Source: an uncultured Pelagibacteraceae bacterium
GTDB taxonomy: Bacteria; Pseudomonadota; Alphaproteobacteria; Pelagibacterales; Pelagibacteraceae
Reading direction: 5' to 3'
Length of the DNA: 64,000 bases
Assembly: GCA_902603625.1 (NCBI GenBank)
Contig: CACKVM010000002.1
Location: 21,313 to 85,312 of the forward strand
This document shows, one piece after another, positions 20,114-30,038 of the stretch. A model generated the notes under the pieces. The model saw only the letters and a program-made list of their open reading frames with translations, made no database searches and was not told the origin of the DNA. The stretch's first letter is position 1, and the number at the start of each line of letters is the position of its first letter. The position numbers and the translations under genes were made by a program.

Positions 20114-21249
20114 TTAAAAGTTGTAACTATTTTAGGAATATAATTCTTAAAATTAAAAAAACCTTTATTACAATATTGCCAAGAAAATTGATCAAGTTTT
20201 CTATATAAAAAATCTAATTTTAAATTATTTAAATTTAAATAATCCAAGTTTTCACCAACAGTTGGATATAAAGCAATAATTCCTTCATTTATGTTTTTAA
20301 TTTCACTTATATCTATTAATTCATAATCAATAGAATTATTTTTTAATCTCTGAATTTGGTCTTGAATTAAACGTGATTTAAATTTAATAACTTTCTCACT
20401 TAGTTTGATAGATCTATTTTCATTTTTATTGGAAATTATATAAATTTTTTTAAATTTATTATTTTGAAAATCAGAAGTTTCAAATGATAGATTATTTTCG
20501 AAAATTAAAAGGTTTCTATCATTTATATTTTGATTACTAAAATCTTGTTTAACAATTGGATAAGTTTTTTCCGAAATTTTAGGGGGAGCGTTCTCGTTTA
20601 ATTTGATTTTATTATATCTATTATTAGTGAATTTTTTAATATTCCACTCATTTGCCAAATAATGTTTTCCTTGTGTTTGGATTCCAGCTACCCATCTCCA
20701 GCCAAGAGTATTTGAAGCAGCGTCGCCATCGTAAAGATGTTGCATAAAAAATTCCGCACCTAATTGCCATGGTAATTCCAAAGTGAATATCCAAATACTA
20801 GCGAACCACATTCTAGTATGATTATGTAAATAGTTATTTTCTTTAAGTTCTACTACCCATTGATCAAAGCATTCAATATTAGTTTTTCCATCAATCGCAT
20901 TTTTATAATTTTGTTTATCTTTAAACTCTTTTCGAATTTTGTTTAGCTCAACTAAGTAATCTGTCCAAACATTAGGTCGTAATTCTAACCAACCTTTCCA
21001 ATACGTTCGCCATAAAACTTCTTGAATAAATTTTTCATTTTTTGAAAAAGAATATTTATTTAATGATTTTATTATCACCTCTTTCTCATTAATTACTCCA
21101 TGGGAGATATATGGAGATAAACAAGAAGTGTTTGATCTATTATTAGGCCCATAATCAAAATTTCTTAGTTTTGAATATTCTGAGAGATTCTTTTCAACAA
21201 AATTATCCAATTTCTCAATAGCTTTTGCCCTTGACGCATCAAAATTCAT
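20110..21249 (-). CDS. photolyase/cryptochrome-like FAD-binding domain protein with atypical C-terminal alpha/beta-like domain
   Basis: 'NTSCLSPYISHGVINEKEV', 'VLWRTYWKGWLELRP', 'LHNHTRMWFASIWIFTLELPWQLGAEFFMQHLYDGDAASNTLGWRWVAGIQTQGKHYL' FAD-domain motifs start at the very N-terminus; no upstream antenna domain. Confidence 0.88.
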   Translation of the reverse strand: MNFDASRAKAIEKLDNFVEKNLSEYSKLRNFDYGPNNRSNTSCLSPYISHGVINEKEVIIKSLNKYSFSKNEKFIQEVLWRTYWKGWLELRPNVWTDYLVELNKIRKEFKDKQNYKNAIDGKTNIECFDQWVVELKENNYLHNHTRMWFASIWIFTLELPWQLGAEFFMQHLYDGDAASNTLGWRWVAGIQTQGKHYLANEWNIKKFTNNRYNKIKLNENAPPKISEKTYPIVKQDFSNQNINDRNLLIFENNLSFETSDFQNNKFKKIYIISNKNENRSIKLSEKVIKFKSRLIQDQIQRLKNNSIDYELIDISEIKNINEGIIALYPTVGENLDYLNLNNLKLDFLYRKLDQFSWQYCNKGFFNFKNYIPKIVTTFN

Positions 21250-21254
21250 AATAC

Positions 21255-22442
21255 CTAGTATCTTAATTTTTTTTTGTGATAATTGATAAATCTTTCTATG
21301 TTTGACTTATTAAAAGTTTTATTTTCCTCAAAAGAAACTTTTTTTAAAGAGTAAGCAGAACTATTTGTTTGTCTAGACTCAATTATGACATTGCCTTTAT
21401 AAAGTTTGAGTTTGATTGATCCATTAACTTTACCTCTTTTAAGATCTACAATTTTTTGAAGTTTTAATCTTTCTTTTGAATACCAATAACCATTATAAAT
21501 AAGTTTAGCGTATCTTGGCATAATCAAATCTTTTTTATGCATAGTTTCTTTATCTAATGTTACAGATTCTACAGCTCTGTGAGCAATGACCAATAAAGTT
21601 CCACCTGGTGTTTCATATACTCCTCTTGATTTTATTCCAATAAATCTATTTTCAACCAAGTCTACTCTTCCAATCCCATTTTTTCCTGCTAAGTAATTTA
21701 GTTTTGCTAATAATTTTGATGGAGTTAATTTTTTTCCATTAAGACCAATTGGATTACTATTCTTAAAATTAATTGTTACGAATGTAGGTTTATTAGGTGC
21801 TTTTTCAGGAGAAACTGTTCTTTGAAAAATAAATTCTGGTGCAGATTTTCTTGGATTTTCTAAAACTTTTCCTTCAGTTGAAGTATGAAACAAATTATCA
21901 TCTATTGAAAAAGGAGGTGCTCCTTTTTTATCTTTAGGAATAGACATTCCTCTTTTCTTTGCATAACTTATAAGATCAGTTCTTGATTTTAATTTCCAAA
22001 TTCTCCAAGGAGCGATGATTTTAATGTCAGGTCCAAAATAATGATAACCTAATTCAAATCTAATTTGATCATTCCCTTTTCCTGTTGAACCATGTGAAAC
22101 AGCATAAGCTTTTAATTTTTTAGCTACTCTGATTTGATCTTTTGCAATTAGTGGTCTAGCGATCGAAGTTCCAAGTAAATAAACACCCTCATAAATAGCG
22201 TGTCCTCTTATCATTGGGAATACATAATCTTTAACGAACACATCTTTTAAGTCCTTGATTATAATTTTTTGAACACCAAGTTTTTTTGCATTTTTGATTA
22301 TTTTTTTTTTATCAAAATTTTGACCAATATCTGCAGTATAACAAATAACTTCTGCATTATAGTTTTCCTGAAGCCATTTTAAAATTATTGAAGTGTCTAA
22401 ACCTCCAGAATAAGCTAAAACAATCTTCTTCTTTAATTCCAT
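21255..22442 (-). CDS. argG: argininosuccinate synthase
   Basis: 'KIVLAYSGGLDTSIILKWLQENY', 'SHGSTGKGNDQIRFELGYHYFGP', 'IGRVDLVENRFIGIKSRGVYETPGGTLL'. Confidence 0.97.
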   Translation of the reverse strand: MELKKKIVLAYSGGLDTSIILKWLQENYNAEVICYTADIGQNFDKKKIIKNAKKLGVQKIIIKDLKDVFVKDYVFPMIRGHAIYEGVYLLGTSIARPLIAKDQIRVAKKLKAYAVSHGSTGKGNDQIRFELGYHYFGPDIKIIAPWRIWKLKSRTDLISYAKKRGMSIPKDKKGAPPFSIDDNLFHTSTEGKVLENPRKSAPEFIFQRTVSPEKAPNKPTFVTINFKNSNPIGLNGKKLTPSKLLAKLNYLAGKNGIGRVDLVENRFIGIKSRGVYETPGGTLLVIAHRAVESVTLDKETMHKKDLIMPRYAKLIYNGYWYSKERLKLQKIVDLKRGKVNGSIKLKLYKGNVIIESRQTNSSAYSLKKVSFEENKTFNKSNIERFINYHKKKLRY

Positions 22443-22445
22443 TAA

Positions 22446-22958
22446 TTAACTACATGCAGTTTTTGCAGTTTTGTATGCTTTAGTAAAACCTAAAAGCGAG
22501 TAGTGATCAATTGTTTGAGAACCTTTTTGATTGTATCCTGTAATCATAATACGTGAACCTTTTTTCATTATTTTTATCATTTTTCTCTCTATTTTATTAT
22601 CTGCTATCCATGCAAAACCTTGTTGCATAATATCAAACTTAATTTTATTTTTTCCAGATTGAGCTATTACAGAATTATTTTTATTAAATTCATATCCAGG
22701 ACTAGCACTTATTTCATCAGAAATTTTCTCATTTGGTCTAAAGGTTACAAACAATTTTGCTTCTCTTTTATTTGACTTAGGTGATTGCAAAACAGGAGAT
22801 GATTGGGCAAAACAAATTTTACCATTTGCTTCAATGTAAACCATTGTTTGCCAATCTTTAAATTTTCCAATTTCTTTCAGATCTTCTCCCTTTGACGGGG
22901 TAAATGAGAACAATGTAAAAACAAAATAAATTAATATACTTTTTTTAATTATGGACAT
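22446..22958 (-). CDS. invasion-associated locus B (IalB)-like secreted protein
   Basis: Signal peptide plus 'FKDWQTMVYIEANGKICFAQSSPVLQSPK' and 'ARIMITGYNQKGSQTIDHYSLLGFTKAYKTA'-type IalB pattern. Confidence 0.75.
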   Translation of the reverse strand: MSIIKKSILIYFVFTLFSFTPSKGEDLKEIGKFKDWQTMVYIEANGKICFAQSSPVLQSPKSNKREAKLFVTFRPNEKISDEISASPGYEFNKNNSVIAQSGKNKIKFDIMQQGFAWIADNKIERKMIKIMKKGSRIMITGYNQKGSQTIDHYSLLGFTKAYKTAKTACS

Positions 22959-23986
22959 GGGTTGGGATAAATTTTTTGTACTTCGTTAATTTCATCAATA
23001 ATTTCATCAGATAATTTTATATTTACACTTTCTATATCTGTTTTCAACTGATCCATTGTCGTAGCTCCAATTATTATACTTGTAACAAATGGCTGTACTT
23101 CACAGAATTTTAAACTCATTTGTGCAAAGTTTAATCCATGCTTATTTGCTATCTCATTATATCTTTCAATTGCTAATTGACCATTTTCGGTTTTATATCT
23201 GTTAAATTGATCACCAAATAATTTCATTCTTGATTTTTTTGGTAATTTTCCATTTCTGTACTTACCTGACAAATAACCAAAAGCTAAAGGAGAATATGCC
23301 AAAAGTCCACTTTCTTCTCTAATAGAGATTTCAGCGAGTCCAACCTCATAAGTTCTATTTAATAAACTATAAGGATTTTGAACTGACATTACCCGAGGAA
23401 GATTTTTTAATTTTGAGATTTCTAAAAATTTTGATAGACCCCACGCTGTCTCATTTGAGAGTCCTATATATCTAATTTTACCATTTTTAATTATTTTATT
23501 AAGGGAATTAAGAATATCTTCAAATTTGTTCCAATTATCATCATCTTTGTGTCGATATCCAAGTTTTCCAAAAAAATTACTTTTTCTTTCTGGCCAGTGC
23601 AATTGATAAAGATCAATATAGTCTGTTTTCAATCTTTTTAAGCTTTCATTGACAGCATCATTTAAATTTTTTTCGTCATATTGATTACCTCCACCTCGTA
23701 TCCAATCTAAACCAGGTCCAGCAATTTTTGTTGCTAGAATCACTTCATTTCTTTTTTTTGTTTTTTGAAACCAATTTCCTATTACTTCCTCTGTTTTACC
23801 ATAAGTATTTTCTTTTGGCGGAATTGCATATAGCTCTGCAGTATCCCAAAAATTCACTCCTTGATTTAAAGCATAATCCATTTGTTCGAAACCTTCTGCT
23901 TCAGTATTTTGTTCGCCCCAAGTCATTGTACCGAGACAAATTGTACTTACCTCAAGTGAGGTATTTCCTAATTTTTTGTAATTCAT
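22949..23986 (-). CDS. aldo/keto reductase (Tas-like)
   Basis: 'MNYKKLGNTSLEVSTICLGTMTWGEQNTEAEGFEQMDYALNQGVNFWDTAELYAIPP', 'DLYQLHWPERKSNFFGKLGY'. Confidence 0.94.
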   Translation of the reverse strand: MNYKKLGNTSLEVSTICLGTMTWGEQNTEAEGFEQMDYALNQGVNFWDTAELYAIPPKENTYGKTEEVIGNWFQKTKKRNEVILATKIAGPGLDWIRGGGNQYDEKNLNDAVNESLKRLKTDYIDLYQLHWPERKSNFFGKLGYRHKDDDNWNKFEDILNSLNKIIKNGKIRYIGLSNETAWGLSKFLEISKLKNLPRVMSVQNPYSLLNRTYEVGLAEISIREESGLLAYSPLAFGYLSGKYRNGKLPKKSRMKLFGDQFNRYKTENGQLAIERYNEIANKHGLNFAQMSLKFCEVQPFVTSIIIGATTMDQLKTDIESVNIKLSDEIIDEINEVQKIYPNPCP

Positions 23987-24064
23987 TTAGGTTTTTGAGT
24001 TATTTTTTATTAATCTTTTAAGGTATCTTGAATAATTAGTAAAAGACTATATATCTATTTCATA

Positions 24065-24829
24065 ATGGAATTTAATAAAAAAGGAATATTAGCTAGAGCA
24101 AAAGAAACTGCGCAAAAAACAGCTGCAGTGACAGATGAGGGCTTAAGAGCCTACATGTTAAAAGTATATAACTACATGGCAACTGGAATACTATTGACTG
24201 GTATAATAGCTCTCATAACTTTTAAGATGTCAGTCGTTACAAATGATTTAGGATCTATTGTAGGTTTAACCCAAGTTGGTAATGCAATTTACATGTCTGG
24301 ATTAAAATGGCTAGTAATGTTAGCTCCCTTAGGAATAGTATTTTACATGAGTTTCGGAATAAACAAGATGGGTGCATCTAAAGCACAAATGACATTTTGG
24401 GTTTTTGCCGCTTTAATGGGCTTATCATTATCATCAATTTTATTAGTCTACACTGGTATGAGTGTAACAAGGGTATTTTTCATATGTTCAGCTACTTTTG
24501 GTGCAATGAGTATCTATGGTTATACAACTAAAAGAGATTTAACTAAGTTGGGATCTTTTTTAATGATGGGACTGATCGGTATTATTATTGCTTCTATTGT
24601 TAATATATTTATGAAATCCTCAATGATGTATTTTGTAATTTCTATATTAGGTGTTTTAATTTTTGTTGGTCTTACAGCGTATGATACTCAAAAAATAAAA
24701 AATATGTACACAGCAACTGATACTGGAGAATTAATAGGTAAAAAAGCTGTTATGGGAGCACTAACTCTTTACCTAGATTTTATTAATTTATTTATTATGC
24801 TTTTAAGACTTTTTGGTCAAAGAAGATAA
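24065..24829 (+). CDS. Bax inhibitor-1/YccA family membrane protein
   Basis: 'GLRAYMLKVYNYMATGILLTGIIAL', 'GLTAYDTQKIKNMY', 'GALTLYLDFINLFIMLLRLFGQRR'. Confidence 0.95.
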   Translation: MEFNKKGILARAKETAQKTAAVTDEGLRAYMLKVYNYMATGILLTGIIALITFKMSVVTNDLGSIVGLTQVGNAIYMSGLKWLVMLAPLGIVFYMSFGINKMGASKAQMTFWVFAALMGLSLSSILLVYTGMSVTRVFFICSATFGAMSIYGYTTKRDLTKLGSFLMMGLIGIIIASIVNIFMKSSMMYFVISILGVLIFVGLTAYDTQKIKNMYTATDTGELIGKKAVMGALTLYLDFINLFIMLLRLFGQRR

Positions 24830-24836
24830 TTTCTTT

Positions 24837-25175
24837 CTACAATTTTTTCCAATTAATACTTTTCAGAAGCAATTTAAGATCGAAAGAATTTTTTAATACT
24901 TTTCCATTAGTGTCAGTAATTAAATACTTTAGATTTTTATTTTTTGGTTTAAAATTTTTACATATTTTATAAAGTGCATTCTCAGCTGCATTTTTGAATA
25001 CACTAAAACCTACCTGTTTACTTGAAATACTTAAACCATAATCTTTCCAAGACCCTTCGGAGACCATTTTTGCATAAAGATTTAAAATTATTTTTAATTC
25101 CTCTTTTTCAAAAAAATTTCTTTCCTCTGTTTTTTTATTAATATTATCTATTACTAATCTTAAGTTGTTATTCAT
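24837..25175 (-). CDS. DUF2794 family protein
   Basis: 'FEKEELKIILNLYAKMVSEGSWKDYGLSISSKQVGFSVFKNAAENALYKICK'. Confidence 0.85.
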   Translation of the reverse strand: MNNNLRLVIDNINKKTEERNFFEKEELKIILNLYAKMVSEGSWKDYGLSISSKQVGFSVFKNAAENALYKICKNFKPKNKNLKYLITDTNGKVLKNSFDLKLLLKSINWKKL

Positions 25176-25719
25176 CTATTTTATATTTGTTTATTAATCC
25201 TATTTGAAAAGCAGTAAAGATAAATGTAATCGGCAATAAACCCCAAACTTTAAAGTTAACCCAGAATTCTTCTGATTGTGTACGCCAAACCAATTCATTT
25301 AATATTGCCAATCCAAAGAAAAAATATATCCATCTTTTGTTAAGAATTTCCCACCCTTCATTTGTTAATAGGACAGATTTTCCCATTATTTTTTTTAAAA
25401 TTGGTTCTTCACTAAAATATTTTCCAAATATTAGAGTTACACCAAATAAAATATTTATAATTGTGGGTTTAATAAAAATAAAAACAGGATTATCAAAATA
25501 TAACGTTAATCCTCCAAATAAAGTTATTAGTATTCCACTAATTAATGGGATTTTAGGAATTTTCTTTTCTAAAAACCAGACTACAACCAATGCTATTATT
25601 GTCGCAACTATAAAAGGTGGAATAGCTACTTTTAAATTTTTTTCACTCTCATAATAAAAGTAAAAAAAAATAATTAATGGTCCAAAATCGGTAAGAAACT
25701 TTAAAAAAGATTTGTTCAC
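25168..25719 (-). CDS. yciB: septation protein A / YciB family
   Basis: 'FLTDFGPLIIFFYFYYE', 'GGLTLYFDNPVFIFIKPTIINILFGVTLIFG', 'FFFGLAILNELVWRTQSEEFWVNFKVWG'. Confidence 0.94.
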   Translation of the reverse strand: MNKSFLKFLTDFGPLIIFFYFYYESEKNLKVAIPPFIVATIIALVVVWFLEKKIPKIPLISGILITLFGGLTLYFDNPVFIFIKPTIINILFGVTLIFGKYFSEEPILKKIMGKSVLLTNEGWEILNKRWIYFFFGLAILNELVWRTQSEEFWVNFKVWGLLPITFIFTAFQIGLINKYKIDE

Positions 25720-25807
25720 TTATTAAATATTAACATAAATAATATTTATTCAGAAATTATAAATTTTTCTTATTGATTTTTATATTTAAATACCCATACT
25801 AAACCTA

Positions 25808-26128
25808 ATGGCAATACAAAAAGCTAAATTTTCTATTGGAGATATAGTAAAGCATAAACACTTTGAGTTTAGAGGCGTAATTTATGATGTTGACTTTGAA
25901 TTCAATAATTCTGAGGAATGGTATCAATCAATACCTAAAAACGTAAGACCCAGAAAAGACCAACCTTTTTATCATTTGTTAGCTGAAAATGATGAAATTA
26001 CGTATGAGGCATATGTTTCAGAACAAAATCTTTTAACAGATGACTCAGAGGAACCGATTAAACATCCATTAATTGAAGAAATATTTTCAGGAAAAAGAGG
26101 ATCTAGTTATTTTAAGCCATCAAATTAA
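25808..26128 (+). CDS. hspQ: heat shock protein HspQ (YccV-like)
   Basis: 'KFSIGDIVKHKHFEFRGVIYDVDFEFNNSEEWY', 'QPFYHLLAENDEITYEAYVSEQNL'. Confidence 0.95.
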   Translation: MAIQKAKFSIGDIVKHKHFEFRGVIYDVDFEFNNSEEWYQSIPKNVRPRKDQPFYHLLAENDEITYEAYVSEQNLLTDDSEEPIKHPLIEEIFSGKRGSSYFKPSN

Positions 26129-26191
26129 GATTCATTTTTTTAACACAATTGCTTCAAAACTTAGACATATGAAATTCGTATGATTACTCAG

Positions 26192-26254
26192 TATCTGGTC
26201 AAGAGTGTTAAATTTTATCCCATTATTATCTCCCTCTACATTCTTGATCAGATA
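26192..26254 (+). repeat. 17-bp inverted repeat (RNA hairpin on + strand), 29-nt loop
   Basis: TATCTGGTCAAGAGTGT (26192-26208) pairs with ACATTCTTGATCAGATA (26238-26254); only two non-Watson-Crick positions and both are G-U in + strand RNA. Confidence 0.75.
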
Positions 26255-26285
26255 AATTTTTCGTAATACAACCCTTCTATAAATT

Positions 26286-26993
26286 ATGATGAAAATATTT
26301 GAACCAAATAAAATTTTTTTATTTACATCTAAAGCACCAAAATATGTAATGTTCTTATTTGTAATAGTTTTATCTATTGGACTTATTGAAGCTCTCATTT
26401 TCTCGCCAGAGGATTATAAACAAAGCCATTCAGTTCGAATAATGTATGTGCATGTACCAGCAGCATGGATTTCATTAGGTATTTTTTCATCAATAACTTT
26501 ACTCTCTATAAGTGGATTTATTTTTCGAAATAAGTATTTATTTATATTTGCAAAAAGTTTGGCTCCATCTGGATTGGTATTAAATATTATTGCATTAGTT
26601 ACAGGCTCTATTTGGGGCAGACCAACGTGGGGCACTTGGTGGGCTTGGGATGCCAGAATAACCTCGATGCTAATCTTAGCATTATTTTATTTAATGTATT
26701 TAGTTGCATGGAGAATATATGAAGATAAAGATAAGGTTTTAAAAATTACAACTTTTATAACTATTCTGGGAATTGTAAATATACCTATAATAAAATATTC
26801 TGTTGATTGGTGGAACACACTTCATCAACCTGCTTCAATTAACATTTTATCAAAATCTTCGATACATTCTTCAATGATGTTTCCGCTAATGATTATGACT
26901 GCGGCATTTACACTATTTTCATTGTTAATTTTTTTGATGAAATATAATACAGAAATGATAAAAATTAAAAATAAGGGTTTAGATAGGTTATGA
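26286..26993 (+). CDS. ccmC: heme exporter protein CcmC
   Basis: 'RIMYVHVPAAWISLG', 'GSIWGRPTWGTWWAWDARITSMLILALFYLMY', 'YSVDWWNTLHQPAS'. Confidence 0.96.
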   Translation: MMKIFEPNKIFLFTSKAPKYVMFLFVIVLSIGLIEALIFSPEDYKQSHSVRIMYVHVPAAWISLGIFSSITLLSISGFIFRNKYLFIFAKSLAPSGLVLNIIALVTGSIWGRPTWGTWWAWDARITSMLILALFYLMYLVAWRIYEDKDKVLKITTFITILGIVNIPIIKYSVDWWNTLHQPASINILSKSSIHSSMMFPLMIMTAAFTLFSLLIFLMKYNTEMIKIKNKGLDRL

Positions 26994-27208
26994 TAACAAA
27001 TTTATTTTATATGAGTGGATACGGAACATATGTTTGGTCTGCATTTATTTTTACCTTTTTTAGTTTTTCGATTTTATACTTGGTCATAAGAGTTCAATAT
27101 GTGAGAGAGAAGAATAAATTTATTTCTAAATTTGGGGCTTTAGACCCTAAGAAAGCCGAAATTGCAAAATCACAAAATATTAATAGAGAAATTTTATCTA
27201 CAAACTAA
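26990..27208 (+). CDS. ccmD: heme exporter protein CcmD
   Basis: Short single-TM ORF 'MSGYGTYVWSAFIFTFFSFSILYLVIRVQYV' between ccmC and ccmE. Confidence 0.82.
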   Translation: MITNLFYMSGYGTYVWSAFIFTFFSFSILYLVIRVQYVREKNKFISKFGALDPKKAEIAKSQNINREILSTN

Positions 27209-27227
27209 AATTATTAACTTTTGAACC

Positions 27228-27650
27228 ATGTATGGTCGAAAAGTTAAGTTAAGATTTTTTTTTATTATTTTACTATTAATTACTTTAACTCTATCTATCT
27301 TTCTTATTCTAAAATCTCTTGAGGAAAATGTAGTTTATTTTAAATCTCCTACCGATGTTCAATTAATTTATGAAAATAAAAATGAAAAAATAAGAATAGG
27401 TGGAATGGTTAAAAAAGACTCATTAGAAATTACTAAAAAAGAAGTAAAGTTCATAATAACTGATTTTAAAAATGAGATTAATGTGACTTACTCAGGTGTT
27501 GTACCCAATCTTTTTTCCGAAGGGAAAGGAGTAGTTGCTGAAGGATTTTTAAAAGACAAGAATTTTTTTCAAGCTTCAAAGATTCTAGCTAAACATGATG
27601 AAAATTATATGCCCCCAGAAGTTAAAGAGGCTTTAGGAGAAAATAAATGA
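27228..27650 (+). CDS. ccmE: cytochrome c maturation protein CcmE
   Basis: '[54 protein letters not shown]...[12 protein letters not shown]' with heme-binding HxxxY. Confidence 0.97.
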   Translation: MYGRKVKLRFFFIILLLITLTLSIFLILKSLEENVVYFKSPTDVQLIYENKNEKIRIGGMVKKDSLEITKKEVKFIITDFKNEINVTYSGVVPNLFSEGKGVVAEGFLKDKNFFQASKILAKHDENYMPPEVKEALGENK

Positions 27651-29524
27651 TTTACAGTACCTTAGGCTACTATTCTTTAATATTTGGTTTAGTTATTTCA
27701 TTACCTTTATTTTTTTTTTCAACTAAAAATTTTAAGAATCAATATCCTTTAGACTTCAAAATCATAATATTTTCTTTTATTCAATTAATTTTAGTTATTA
27801 TAAGTTTTCTAGGGCTTATACTTTCATTTGTTTACTCTGATTTTAGTAATGAAACTGTTTTTAATAACTCCCACACTACAAAACCTTTATTTTATAAAAT
27901 AACTGGCACCTGGGGTAATCATGAAGGAAGCTTATTATTATGGTTATTAGTTTTAACATTATTTATTTTTATTTTTCTAATTAAATCGGAAGGATTGCTT
28001 AAAAAATATAGAATATTAACTTTATTATTTCAGCAAATAATTATTATAGGTTTTTTTGTCTTTTTAATTAAATCATCAAATCCTTTTAATTATTTAATCC
28101 CTGCACCAAAAGAAGGATTAGGTCTTAATCCAATTTTACAAGACCCAGCTTTAGCCATTCATCCTCCAATATTATATTTAGGTTATGTTGGATCCTCAAT
28201 TATTTTTTCGAGCGTTCTAGCTGCAACAACTTTGAATTATATTTCAAACACATGGGCAACTCACATAAAAAAATGGGTTTTGTTGTCATGGGTTTTTTTA
28301 ACATTAGGAATTTTACTTGGTTCTATATGGGCTTATTATGAATTAGGATGGGGTGGATTTTGGTTTTGGGATCCTGTTGAAAATGTATCTTTAATGCCAT
28401 GGCTTGCTTTAACTACATTGTTACATTGTATTTTAGTATTAGAAAAAAGATATCAGCTAAAATCATGGGTAATAATTTTATCTATCTCAACTTTTGCATT
28501 AAGTATGTGTGGAACCTTTTTAGTAAGATCTGGAATTTTAAACTCCATTCATACATTTGCAAATGATCCAGAGAGAGGTTTATATATATTAACTTTTTTA
28601 TTTATATTAATTCTTATTTCTTTATTAATTTTCTTTATCTTTCATAAAGAAGATAAACATAAGTTTAATTCCTTTTTTTTATTTAGTAAGGAAACAGCCA
28701 TAGTAATTAATAATTGGTTTATGATGTATTTCTTAGCAGTCGTTTTAATTGGAACTGTATATCCAATTTTCTTGGAGGTTATATCGTCAGAAAATATTTC
28801 AGTTGGCCCACCATTTTACAACAAGTTAATAATTCCTTTTCTTATCCCTTTTTTAATTTTTATGGCAATAGGACCTCAACTAAGATGGATTAAGACAAGA
28901 CTTGAAAAAAAGCTAAATTTAATCTTATTATTTGTTATTTCTTTATTAGTTTCTTTTTTTATTATTAGAAATTTAGATATTAATTTTTTAATCAATACAG
29001 TTTTAATAGGAAGTGCGCTGTACCTTTTTTTTATAACAATAAGAGATTTTATTTTAAAAAAAAATATTAATATTTCTCAAAATATAGCGCATTTTGGCTT
29101 TAGTTTATTTATTTTAAGTATTCTTTTTAATAATTTTTTTTCAAGTGAGGTTATCACAAATTTAAAAGTTGGTGAGAAGTTTAATAACGATAGATATGAA
29201 ATTTTTTTTAAAGATTTAAAAAAGTTTGAAAAAAAAAATTATGTGTCCTTCGTAGGTAAATTCTCTATTAAAGAAAATAATAAAGAGTCAAACATGGAAC
29301 CTGAATTAAGAATTTACAATCAGCCAAATATAATTACAAGTGAAGCTGATATTAAAACTTCTTTTTTATCTGATAAGTTTATCACCATTAATACAGTAAA
29401 TAATAAAGAATATTTTAATGTTAGATATCAAGTTAAACCTTTCATGATTTGGATTTGGCTGTCAGTACTATTAATTAGCTTAGGAGGAGTCATAAGTTTA
29501 TTTAAAAAATATTATGAAAAATAA
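27647..29524 (+). CDS. ccmF: heme lyase CcmF/NrfE family
   Basis: '[18 protein letters not shown]', '[13 protein letters not shown]', '[19 protein letters not shown]', '[27 protein letters not shown]'. Confidence 0.97.
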   Translation: MIYSTLGYYSLIFGLVISLPLFFFSTKNFKNQYPLDFKIIIFSFIQLILVIISFLGLILSFVYSDFSNETVFNNSHTTKPLFYKITGTWGNHEGSLLLWLLVLTLFIFIFLIKSEGLLKKYRILTLLFQQIIIIGFFVFLIKSSNPFNYLIPAPKEGLGLNPILQDPALAIHPPILYLGYVGSSIIFSSVLAATTLNYISNTWATHIKKWVLLSWVFLTLGILLGSIWAYYELGWGGFWFWDPVENVSLMPWLALTTLLHCILVLEKRYQLKSWVIILSISTFALSMCGTFLVRSGILNSIHTFANDPERGLYILTFLFILILISLLIFFIFHKEDKHKFNSFFLFSKETAIVINNWFMMYFLAVVLIGTVYPIFLEVISSENISVGPPFYNKLIIPFLIPFLIFMAIGPQLRWIKTRLEKKLNLILLFVISLLVSFFIIRNLDINFLINTVLIGSALYLFFITIRDFILKKNINISQNIAHFGFSLFILSILFNNFFSSEVITNLKVGEKFNNDRYEIFFKDLKKFEKKNYVSFVGKFSIKENNKESNMEPELRIYNQPNIITSEADIKTSFLSDKFITINTVNNKEYFNVRYQVKPFMIWIWLSVLLISLGGVISLFKKYYEK

Positions 29525-30038
29525 AATACTTTCTTTTTTGTCAATTTTAATTTTGATTTTTGTTTTTACAACATTTTATAAAGGTTTAGAAAAATCAAAT
29601 ATTTATGAACCACAAAATAGTTTAAAAAAAATACCTGAATTTTCTATGATGACTTTTTTTGAAAGTAAGGAAATTTATTCAAAAGATATATTTAGAGATA
29701 ATGATTTTTACTTAATAAATATTTGGGCCTCTTGGTGTGTGCCTTGTAGAGATGAACATCAATTTTTAGTTAGCTTAAGTAAAAATAATCGTTTAGAAAT
29801 TATTGGTATAAACTATAAAGATAATTATAAAAATGCAGAGAGATTTTTAATTGAATTGGGAAATCCCTACTCAAAAATTTTAGTAGATAAGGATGGAACA
29901 AAAGCTATTGAATGGGGTGCAATAGGAGTACCAGAAACCTTTTTGGTCTATGAAAATAAAATTTTAAAAAAGATCATTGGTCCACTTAATTCTGAATTAG
30001 CTGAAGAAATTGAACGTATAGTAAATGAAAAAATTTAG
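29514..30038 (+). CDS. ccmG: thiol:disulfide interchange protein (CcmG/DsbE)
   Basis: 'DFYLINIWASWCVPCRDEHQFL' thioredoxin-like CxxC, 'GAIGVPETFLVYEN'. Confidence 0.95.
   Translation: MKNKILSFLSILILIFVFTTFYKGLEKSNIYEPQNSLKKIPEFSMMTFFESKEIYSKDIFRDNDFYLINIWASWCVPCRDEHQFLVSLSKNNRLEIIGINYKDNYKNAERFLIELGNPYSKILVDKDGTKAIEWGAIGVPETFLVYENKILKKIIGPLNSELAEEIERIVNEKI

Noticed and set aside
26132-26398. 88-aa minus-strand ORF between hspQ and ccmC ending NFICLSFEAIVLKK, possibly a methyltransferase remnant
   Set aside because: It overlaps the ccmC start and the RNA-type inverted repeat, with no recognisable complete domain; probably chance.
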